DNA of 5,251 bases. Source: Dehalococcoidales bacterium. GTDB lineage: Bacteria; Chloroflexota; Dehalococcoidia; Dehalococcoidales; CSSed11-197. This document shows positions 1 to 4,370 of the stretch, one piece after another. A program made the position numbers and the translations under genes. The stretch's first letter is position 1; each line of letters begins with the position of its first letter. The DNA is taken from NCBI GenBank assembly GCA_028705415.1, contig JAQWDO010000066.1, forward strand, positions 1-5,251. The letters run 5' to 3'. The notes beneath the pieces were generated by a model that searched no databases, had not been told where the DNA came from, and saw only the letters and a program-made list of their open reading frames with translations.

Positions 1-629
1 CGCGCAAAAAACTTGAAGATATCGTAAATCTGGCTCGCCGTCGTGGCCTGATTGTTATTTCGGATGAAATTTATTCCCGCCTTGTGTACGGGTGCGAACA
101 TACTTGCATAGCCACTTTACCGGGCGCGTATGAAAATACAGTTTTCCTGGGCGGATTTTCCAAAGAATATGCCATGACCGGCTGGCGTATAGGTTATGCA
201 GTTGGCCCGTCAAGCATTATTGCTGCTATGACCAAGATCCACCAGTATACCATCATGTGTGCTCCCACAATGAGCCAGGTGGGCGCAATTGAAGCTCTCA
301 GAAACGGAGAGAAGAGCGCGGATGAAATGGTGGCAGATTATGACAGGCGGCGCCTGGTGATGGTAAAGGGATTATGTGATATCGGCCTCTCTTGTTTCAA
401 GCCACAGGGAGCATTCTACGTATTTCCTTCCATCAAAACCACCGGGATGTCAAGCGAAGAATTTGCCCATGCCCTGCTGATGGAAGAAAAGGTTGCCGTA
501 GTGCCGGGAAATGCTTTCGGCCGCTGCGGAGAAGGTTACGTGCGCTGTTGCTATGCAACTTCCCTCAAGGAACTCTACGAAGCTCTGGAAAGAATGGAAC
601 GCTTTCTAAAACGTCGCGGCATAGATTAG
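1..629 (+). CDS. PLP-dependent class I/II aminotransferase, 3' part (5' end off window)
   Basis: This is the C-terminal 208 residues of a fold-type I aminotransferase that transfers an amino group between an amino acid and a 2-oxo acid in the cytoplasm. The open frame runs in from the left edge (first whole codon at base 3), so the GTG at 84 is an internal valine, not the start. Visible motifs are ISDEIYSRLVYG, whose Asp (63-65) should pair with the pyridine nitrogen and whose Tyr (72-74) should contact the PLP oxygen; GGFSKEYAMTGWRIGY, whose Lys (162-164) is the Schiff-base lysine; FKPQGAFYVFP; and GYVRCCYATS, whose Arg (543-545) should bind the substrate carboxylate. Family members are near 390 residues, so about half is missing. 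The style is that of the AspC/AlaT-like subgroup, but substrate cannot be read from this part. It converges with trpS across 31 bases that hold no convincing terminator. Confidence 0.95.
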   Translation, partial: RKKLEDIVNLARRRGLIVISDEIYSRLVYGCEHTCIATLPGAYENTVFLGGFSKEYAMTGWRIGYAVGPSSIIAAMTKIHQYTIMCAPTMSQVGAIEALRNGEKSADEMVADYDRRRLVMVKGLCDIGLSCFKPQGAFYVFPSIKTTGMSSEEFAHALLMEEKVAVVPGNAFGRCGEGYVRCCYATSLKELYEALERMERFLKRRGID

Positions 630-660
630 TCAGGATACAACCTGAACCTGGTCAACCAGT

Positions 661-1632
661 CTAAACCATACCCATTGCCAGCCGGACATCGCTCATGGTT
701 TTGCGAGCTATTGCCCGGGCTTTTTCAGCTCCTTCTTCCAATACCAGCTTCACCAGTTCCGGCTTCTGCTCCAATTCCCGGCGGCGGACCCGGATCGGTT
801 CAAGCTCATGATTCATTCTCTCCGCCAGACGTTTCTTGCAATCTACGCATCCTATGGCAGCACTCCGGCATTTACCAGCTATTTCCTCAACTTCAGCCGC
901 GTTGAAGTATCCGTGCAGCCTGTAAACATTGCACACATCTGGATTGCCGGGGTCGGAGCGGTACTTTCGTGAGGGGTCAGTTATGGCGCCCATTATCTTT
1001 TTGGCAGTTTGTTCAGCAGTTATTGCCAGTTCAATCAGATTACCGGTCTGTTTGCTCATTTTTTCACCGTCCAGCCCCAAAACAACCGGAAAGCTGGTCA
1101 GGCGACCCTCTGGTTCGGGAAAAACCGGGTTAAACCGGGTATTAAATCTTCTGACAATTTCCCGTGTCAGCTCAAGATGGGGAATCTGGTCCTGTCCCAC
1201 CGGAACAACCTCCGCCTTATACAGCAATATATCCGCTGCCATCAGAACCGGATATCCTACCAAACCATAATTAACGTTGTGAGGTTGAAGTTTTACTTTT
1301 TCCTTGAAAGTGGGCACTCTGAGCAACCAGCTTAAAGGAGTCACCATGGAAAGATAGGTATTAAGTTCAGTAACTTCCGGCACATGTGATTGCACAAAGA
1401 GTATACTCTTCTGCGGATCTATACCCGCAGCCATAATATCCAGAACCATCTCATGTGTAAGAGAGCCCAGTGCGGATGTATCTTCAAGGGAAGTGAGCGC
1501 ATGAATGTCTACTACGCTATAGACACAGTCATACTCATCCTGCATCCTGACCCAGTTTTGCAGGGCTCCAAGGTAATTACCGATGTGTAGTCTGCCGGTG
1601 GGGCGCATGCCCGAAAAAATGCGCTTCTTCAT
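661..1632 (-). CDS. trpS: Tryptophanyl-tRNA synthetase with probable [4Fe-4S] cysteine motif
   Basis: Cytoplasmic class Ic synthetase that activates tryptophan with ATP and charges tRNA-Trp. The 323 residues match the usual bacterial length (about 330). Residues 10-19, RPTGRLHIGN, contain the HIGH-type ATP motif (HIGN 16-19). GYPVLMAADILLY (126-138) carries the tryptophan-pocket Asp134. VPVGQDQ (143-149) follows, and KMSKQ (191-195) is the second ATP motif, with Gln where KMSKS has Ser. The C-terminal anticodon-binding domain holds Cys234, Cys255, Cys262 and Cys265 in C-x20-C-x6-C-x2-C spacing, very close to the Fe-S site reported for Thermotoga maritima TrpRS. The ATG at 1632 has a good SD (AAGGAG, about 6 bases upstream). 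It lies 57 bases downstream of ispH on the same strand with no terminator or T-box-sized leader between them, so co-transcription is likely. Confidence 0.97.
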   Translation of the reverse strand: MKKRIFSGMRPTGRLHIGNYLGALQNWVRMQDEYDCVYSVVDIHALTSLEDTSALGSLTHEMVLDIMAAGIDPQKSILFVQSHVPEVTELNTYLSMVTPLSWLLRVPTFKEKVKLQPHNVNYGLVGYPVLMAADILLYKAEVVPVGQDQIPHLELTREIVRRFNTRFNPVFPEPEGRLTSFPVVLGLDGEKMSKQTGNLIELAITAEQTAKKIMGAITDPSRKYRSDPGNPDVCNVYRLHGYFNAAEVEEIAGKCRSAAIGCVDCKKRLAERMNHELEPIRVRRRELEQKPELVKLVLEEGAEKARAIARKTMSDVRLAMGMV

Positions 1633-1689
1633 AATTCTCCTTCTGAGTTGGTGTCTGAGTCTATCACAAAGCTAATTTTCCCATCAAAT

Positions 1690-2550
1690 CTAAATAACGG
1701 CAGAAATCTGGCGGAGCCTTTCTACCACACCGGCGATGGTCTCATCATCAGTCGAAGCCCCGGCTGTAACCCCCACCTTGTCTTTCCCGTAAAGAAGCGA
1801 TGGGTCAATTTCATCTGCAGTTTCAACCAGATGGGTTTCTGTAATCTCGCCGCACATTTCTTTAAGATGGCGCGTGTTGGCACTATGCCTGCCCCCGATA
1901 ACAAAAACCAGGTCGCATCCGCGTGCCAGTTCCAGAGTTTCCACTTGCCGGTGGCGAGAGTCATGGCAAATGGTATCAATAATTCTAAGTTCCCTGTCCC
2001 TGAATATTGGCGATCTGATAAGACTGGCAACGAAATCAGCAAAACGTGATGGTATCTGGGTGGTCTGCGAAAGAAGCCCGAGCTTTTTCTGCAACGTACC
2101 AATTCTGCTGATACCATCGATATCAAGCATGGCAATACCCTCACCCTGGGCCCAACCGATAATCCCTTTAACCTCCACATGACCGGCATCTCCGAACACT
2201 ATTACAAAATAGCCGGCCTCATGAAGCCTTGATGCAGCTTGCTGCGCCCGGGTTACGTAGGGACAGGTGGTATCGATAATACTTATTTGTTTTTCCTTTA
2301 ATTTTTCCAGAACCATTGGGGCAACCCCGTGAGCACTGATCACAACTGTTTCACTGCTGATTGCATCAATTGAATCAACCGCCCGAACACAATTTTCCTC
2401 TAGTTTTGCCTGCACCTGACGGTTATGCACGAGCGCTCCCAGCGTTTCTACACCGCGTTGCGTGCGCGAAACTTCAGTGACGCGCTCAATCGCTCTTCTT
2501 ACACCCTGACAAAAACCCATATTGGAAGCAGTTTTAATTTCGAACGGCAT
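1690..2550 (-). CDS. ispH: 4-hydroxy-3-methylbut-2-enyl diphosphate reductase
   Basis: Last enzyme of the MEP (non-mevalonate) isoprenoid pathway. It reductively dehydroxylates HMBPP to IPP and DMAPP using a [4Fe-4S] cluster. The 286 residues fit the shorter bacterial forms of this family. The three cluster cysteines are present: Cys14 in GFCQGVRRAI, Cys96 in IDTTCPYV and Cys195 in IDTICHDSRHRQ. Substrate-site residues are also visible: His42 (VHNR), His74 (SAHG), His124 and the catalytic Glu126 (GHVEVKG), Thr163/Thr164 (SQTT), Ser223 and Asn225 (HSANTRH), and Ser266 (GAST). The usual GHPEVEG reads GHVEVKG here, changing two non-catalytic positions. The start at 2550 is supported by GGAGAG just upstream and because the N-terminal GFC motif falls at the normal distance. 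It is the first gene of a likely ispH-trpS operon. Confidence 0.97.
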   Translation of the reverse strand: MPFEIKTASNMGFCQGVRRAIERVTEVSRTQRGVETLGALVHNRQVQAKLEENCVRAVDSIDAISSETVVISAHGVAPMVLEKLKEKQISIIDTTCPYVTRAQQAASRLHEAGYFVIVFGDAGHVEVKGIIGWAQGEGIAMLDIDGISRIGTLQKKLGLLSQTTQIPSRFADFVASLIRSPIFRDRELRIIDTICHDSRHRQVETLELARGCDLVFVIGGRHSANTRHLKEMCGEITETHLVETADEIDPSLLYGKDKVGVTAGASTDDETIAGVVERLRQISAVI

Positions 2551-2552
2551 AT

Positions 2553-2558
2553 CTCTCC
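2553..2558 (-). promoter_or_regulatory. Shine-Dalgarno of ispH
   Basis: Read on the minus strand this is GGAGAG, with the GGAG core 4 bases from the ATG at 2550. It is close but acceptable, and it fixes the ispH start because no better start lies nearby. Confidence 0.6.
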
Positions 2559-2581
2559 ACCAGTGCTGGTACTAAAGACAG

Positions 2582-2610
2582 ATTATAACCCGGCAGGTAT
2601 TTCATTACCA
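2582..2610 (-). promoter_or_regulatory. Candidate promoter for ispH-trpS
   Basis: An exact TATAAT hexamer occurs on the minus strand at 2587-2582. The best -35 positions at 16-18 bases spacing (around 2605-2611) match TTGACA at only 3 of 6 bases, so the call rests mainly on the -10. A start of transcription near 2575 would give a leader of about 25 bases, too short for a T-box or riboswitch. Confidence 0.4.
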
Positions 2611-2631
2611 GCCGCACGGCAGATGACAATA

Positions 2632-2661
2632 TTGACTTTGCTGACTCGGCCAATTTAGAAT
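2632..2661 (+). promoter_or_regulatory. Candidate promoter for the lipoprotein pair
   Basis: TTGACT (2632-2637, 5 of 6 to consensus), an 18-base spacer, then TAGAAT (2656-2661, 5 of 6). It sits about 75 bases upstream of the GTG start at 2737 and points toward it. It is the best sigma-70-like match in the divergent intergenic region, which carries ispH transcription in the other direction. Confidence 0.5.
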
Positions 2662-2736
2662 ACTCAATGTATCAATGATAAGTTAAAACCACTCCGGCAT
2701 TTCAGTGCAGTCGGATTATGTTTACTGGAGAGAATA

Positions 2737-3111
2737 GTGAAACGAATAATTAAAATTATTTTTCCGATAGTAATTATTGCCGGGCTGCTGGCTTCTTCCT
2801 GCACCCTGGGAACGCCTTCTTACCTGGAAGGCAAGCTTTCAATACTGCCGGAACCAAAGGAGGGAGAAAGCCCTGCGCTGGTCTACTCCGCCTGCCAGAT
2901 TATCATTTACGATATTCAAACCGGTCAGCTTTCGCATGTAATCGGGGTGGATGACAGCGGTTACTATACTACCAAAATCCGGCCGGGTAGTTATGTTGTG
3001 GATCTGTACCGCATGGGTTCGGTTGGAAATACAGCTGAAGTTCCGATGGTAATCCAGATCGAAAGCGGAGAAACAACTGTGCTGAATATCAACCTGAATA
3101 CACGCTACTGA
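2737..3111 (+). CDS. Small lipoprotein with prealbumin-like/carboxypeptidase-regulatory-type beta-sandwich character
   Basis: A 124-residue exported protein of unknown function. The N-terminus is a lipoprotein signal: KR at residues 2-3, a hydrophobic stretch 4-19 and a lipobox ending at Cys22 (LASSC), so the mature form should be a lipid-anchored protein of about 103 residues. The mature part is predicted beta-rich. Residues about 53-82 read as alternating strands with TGQL, VDDSGYY and IRPGSYVV turns, the pattern of small beta-sandwich repeats of the carboxypeptidase regulatory type. This is a resemblance in pattern, not a family match. The GTG start at 2737 has GGAGAG (2727-2732) 4-6 bases upstream. 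The second lipoprotein follows after 18 bases, so the two are probably one transcript. A 218-codon open frame on the opposite strand over both genes is judged a shadow. Confidence 0.85.
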   Translation: MKRIIKIIFPIVIIAGLLASSCTLGTPSYLEGKLSILPEPKEGESPALVYSACQIIIYDIQTGQLSHVIGVDDSGYYTTKIRPGSYVVDLYRMGSVGNTAEVPMVIQIESGETTVLNINLNTRY

Positions 3112-3129
3112 TACTGGTAAGGAATAGTA

Positions 3130-3555
3130 ATGAAAATAAAATTCATACCGTTTGTACTTTTGGTTATAGCCAGCCTCCTTGCCGGAGGTTGCAGCAAAAA
3201 CAGTGGAGATGTGGCTGCAGTACTGGATCATGGCTTTCCTCTGGCAATCGGCCAAAAAGCCGTTCTCTATGAAGACGAGCTTGAAATCCGGTTTGAGGAT
3301 ATCCTCGAGGATTCCCGCTGTCCTGCCGGCGCCCAATGCGTATGGGAGGGCAGAGTCAGTGCCAGGGTAGAGTTCAAAGATAACAAAGACAGCTACAAAA
3401 TGGTGCTGGTTCAATCCGGCTCTGCCCAGGACTATGTAAACGAAACATACAAGGACTACCTGATAACCTATAAAATAACCCCGTACCCCCGGCAAAATGA
3501 AACAATCGACAAGAAAGACTACCGGTTACTGCTTGTTATAAGCCACAATCATTAG
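3130..3555 (+). CDS. Small lipoprotein with DSRCP-x5-CVW motif, function unknown
   Basis: A 141-residue exported lipoprotein. MKIK is followed by a hydrophobic stretch (residues 5-19) and LAGGC, with Cys21 as the lipidation site. After a short linker, the domain begins with FPLAIGQKAVL (36-46) and then LEIRFEDILEDSRCP (51-65) and CVWEG (70-74). The conserved-looking Cys64 and Cys70 flanking a DSRCP...CVW segment are the most distinctive part and could form a disulfide outside the membrane. I recognise this motif style from small uncharacterised exported proteins in various bacteria but know no function. Alternating hydrophobic residues after 75 suggest beta strands. The SD TAAGGA (3118-3123) lies 6 bases before the ATG. 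The gene is 18 bases behind the first lipoprotein and is followed by a perfect hairpin. Confidence 0.88.
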   Translation: MKIKFIPFVLLVIASLLAGGCSKNSGDVAAVLDHGFPLAIGQKAVLYEDELEIRFEDILEDSRCPAGAQCVWEGRVSARVEFKDNKDSYKMVLVQSGSAQDYVNETYKDYLITYKITPYPRQNETIDKKDYRLLLVISHNH

Positions 3556-3562
3556 ATCTGTA

Positions 3563-3598
3563 GCAACAATGGAATTATTCAGATAATTCCATTGTTGC
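3563..3598 (+). terminator. Perfect 16-bp hairpin after the lipoprotein pair, probable terminator
   Basis: GCAACAATGGAATTAT (3563-3578), loop TCAG, then an exact 16-base reverse complement (3583-3598), starting 8 bases after the stop of the second lipoprotein. The nearest T-run is only TTTT at 3608-3611, about 9 bases past the stem, so it is not a textbook intrinsic terminator. It could instead protect the mRNA 3' end or be a remnant of a small inverted-repeat element. No T-run follows it on the minus strand. Confidence 0.5.
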
Positions 3599-3648
3599 AG
3601 CCTAACCTTTTCTCATCTCGAAACGTTATAAATAGTACAAATGATAAA

Positions 3649-3655
3649 AGGAGGG
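3649..3655 (+). promoter_or_regulatory. Strong Shine-Dalgarno of the 37-codon ORF
   Basis: AGGAGGG ends 5 bases before the ATG at 3661 and is among the best SD sequences in the window. It is the main reason to believe the short ORF is translated and to prefer 3661 over an in-frame TTG at 3592, which lies inside the hairpin. Confidence 0.6.
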
Positions 3656-3660
3656 CACAA

Positions 3661-3774
3661 ATGCGAAGATTGGTTAAAATATGGGCAGAAGTAGTATTTA
3701 ATATTTTATGGGTGTTTGTGCCAACGGAGAATCAGTTCGTATATTTGTTGAATCAAGGTCAAAAACATGTATAA
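3661..3774 (+). CDS. Putative 37-aa small membrane or amphipathic protein
   Basis: Unrecognised short ORF. The product begins MRRLVKIWAE, with three basic residues first, then a hydrophobic, aromatic-rich run VVFNILWVFV (residues 11-20), and a polar tail with PTENQ and NQGQKH. This could insert in or lie on the membrane, but the hydrophobic stretch is short for a full transmembrane helix. Evidence for translation is the strong SD at 3649-3655 and a clean ATG. Evidence against is the small size and the AT-rich composition (about 34% GC over 3601-3780 by hand count, against more than 50% in lines sampled from trpS and ispH). A promoter-like TATAAA occurs at 3627-3632 without a good -35. Its last codons overlap the candidate promoter of the next gene. 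Confidence 0.5.
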   Translation: MRRLVKIWAEVVFNILWVFVPTENQFVYLLNQGQKHV

Positions 3775-3775
3775 T
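3748..3775 (+). promoter_or_regulatory. Candidate promoter for the 65-aa membrane protein
   Basis: TTGAAT (3748-3753, 4 of 6), a 16-base spacer, and an exact TATAAT (3770-3775). A transcript would begin near 3782, downstream of the ATG at 3767 but upstream of the SD at 3795. This supports GTG 3806 as the start of the next gene. The site overlaps the stop codon of the 37-codon ORF. Confidence 0.45.
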
Positions 3776-3794
3776 ACGGATATAAACAATAACC

Positions 3795-3801
3795 GGGAGG
3801 A
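3795..3801 (+). promoter_or_regulatory. Shine-Dalgarno deciding the GTG 3806 start
   Basis: GGGAGGA, 4-5 bases before the GTG at 3806. The upstream in-frame ATG at 3767 has only a weak AAGG about 8-10 bases before it, so this SD argues for the shorter 65-aa product. Confidence 0.6.
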
Positions 3802-3805
3802 TAAA

Positions 3806-4003
3806 GTGGACAACAAAACCAAGAACAGACTTGCATTACTCACCGGTGCCCTGGTAGTGGGCGGCTTTGTTGTGTCACCGGTAGGCCGGAAGCTCATATC
3901 TCGCGCCAAATGGCGCATGATGAGCGCCGACAAGCGATATGCATACCTCTGGGAACGCACGAGGCAAAGCCTTTATTCCACTCCTTCAAAAGTTAGAGCC
4001 TAG
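3806..4003 (+). CDS. 65-aa single-span membrane protein, function unknown
   Basis: Start chosen at GTG 3806 because of the GGGAGGA SD at 3795. An in-frame ATG at 3767 would add 13 polar residues (MYNTDINNN...) but lies in the -10 region of the candidate promoter. The 65-residue product has a short polar, basic N-terminus (MDNKTKNR), one hydrophobic segment at about residues 9-26 (LALLTGALVVGGFVVSPV), and a strongly basic C-terminal part (GRKLISRAKWRMM... then YAYLWERTRQSL). This is consistent with one transmembrane helix and a cationic soluble tail. The glycine-rich helix followed by a proline and basic residues loosely recalls YtxH-type small envelope proteins, but this is too weak to name. 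The small size suggests a regulatory or stress-linked envelope peptide, as speculation only. It is followed after about 95 bases by the bidirectional terminator. Confidence 0.7.
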   Translation: MDNKTKNRLALLTGALVVGGFVVSPVGRKLISRAKWRMMSADKRYAYLWERTRQSLYSTPSKVRA

Positions 4004-4098
4004 CGGAGTATGTTCAGCCTGCTGTTTAAATACAGATGACAATTTTTGGTCTCACCTGTTTCCTCCGAGGGCTCCAGTTGGCAATTCCAGTTAAATAA

Positions 4099-4136
4099 AA
4101 AATAAAACCGTTTCGAACCCGAAACGGTTTTATTTT
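4099..4136. terminator. Bidirectional intrinsic terminator
   Basis: A 17-bp perfect stem: left arm 4099-4115, loop AACC (4116-4119), right arm 4120-4136, with GC-bearing core ACCGTTTCG/CGAAACGGT. On the plus strand it ends in TTTTATTTTATT; on the minus strand the A-rich flank (4093-4107) supplies the T-run. It therefore can end the + strand 65-aa gene and the - strand zinc-protein/rarA unit. The minus-strand stop codon (4130-4132) lies within the right arm. Confidence 0.88.
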
Positions 4137-4291
4137 ATTCCGATACTTCCGGTCCCATTGCACTCAGGGCATATTCTGGTACCCATTTTTTCAGCGCGGG
4201 TAAGAGGTGCCTTTGGGTTAGCTCCAAATGGAACGTTCCTGGCAACCTTCCCTGTTCCATTGCATAACGGACATTTCGCCAGTATTGACAT
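4130..4291 (-). CDS. 53-aa protein with two CxxCxGTG zinc motifs (DnaJ/anti-TRAP-like zinc module)
   Basis: The 53-residue product carries two copies of the DnaJ-type cysteine motif: CPLCNGTG (residues 7-14) and CPECNGTG (41-48), joined by a basic linker containing PFGANPKAPLTRAEK. DnaJ has four such repeats making two zinc sites; two copies suffice for one four-cysteine zinc site, so this is probably a stand-alone zinc-binding module. B. subtilis anti-TRAP is a protein of similar size and motif content, but orthology is not claimed. Start chosen at ATG 4291, with GGGAG/AGAGGG (4295-4302 on the minus strand) just upstream. An in-frame ATG at 4312 would add seven residues but has no SD. It lies 79 bases after the rarA stop on the same strand, and its stop codon is inside the shared terminator. 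Confidence 0.82.
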   Translation of the reverse strand: MSILAKCPLCNGTGKVARNVPFGANPKAPLTRAEKMGTRICPECNGTGSIGIK

Positions 4292-4323
4292 ACACTCCCT
4301 CTTCTGCTGCATCAGTTCAATCG

Positions 4324-4329
4324 ATTATA
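4324..4329 (-). promoter_or_regulatory. Candidate -10 element upstream of the zinc-module gene
   Basis: An exact TATAAT on the minus strand, 33 bases before the ATG at 4291. No reasonable -35 is seen at 16-18 bases, so this is weak. If used, transcription would start near 4317, making the ATG at 4312 nearly leaderless and favouring 4291. The alternative is read-through from rarA, after which no terminator is seen. Confidence 0.3.
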
Positions 4330-4370
4330 TAACAGACTGGCATTAATTGATACAATTTCAATCTGCCCTT

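Noticed and set aside
630..660. Short CTGG-TCAA-CCAG inverted repeat between the aminotransferase and trpS.
   Set aside because: The stem is only 4-5 bp with no T-run, too weak to call a terminator.
1122..1139. Tandem AACCGGGT copies inside trpS.
   Set aside because: They are explained by the coding sequence of the N-T-R-F-N-P segment and do not extend further.
1633..1689. A possible T-box or attenuator ahead of trpS.
   Set aside because: The gap is 57 bases with no specifier-like stem or antiterminator, too short for a T-box.
2559..2570. ACCAG-TG-CTGGT palindrome in the ispH leader.
   Set aside because: A 5-bp stem with a 2-base loop is weak; it is not evidence of an operator.
2839..3495. 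A 218-codon open frame on the minus strand spanning both lipoprotein genes.
   Set aside because: Both + strand genes have good starts, SDs and lipoprotein signals. The minus frame has no recognisable domain and odd composition, so it is a shadow.
3767..3805. An ATG 3767 start for the 65-aa gene.
   Set aside because: It has a weak SD and lies in the -10 of a candidate promoter; GTG 3806 has the strong SD.
4038..4066. Minus-strand GGAGG followed by GTG with a nine-codon ORF.
   Set aside because: The ORF ends after nine codons, with no conserved pattern or promoter.
4073..4092. TCCAGTT direct repeat (4073-4079 and 4086-4092).
   Set aside because: A seven-base repeat is expected by chance and has no associated structure.
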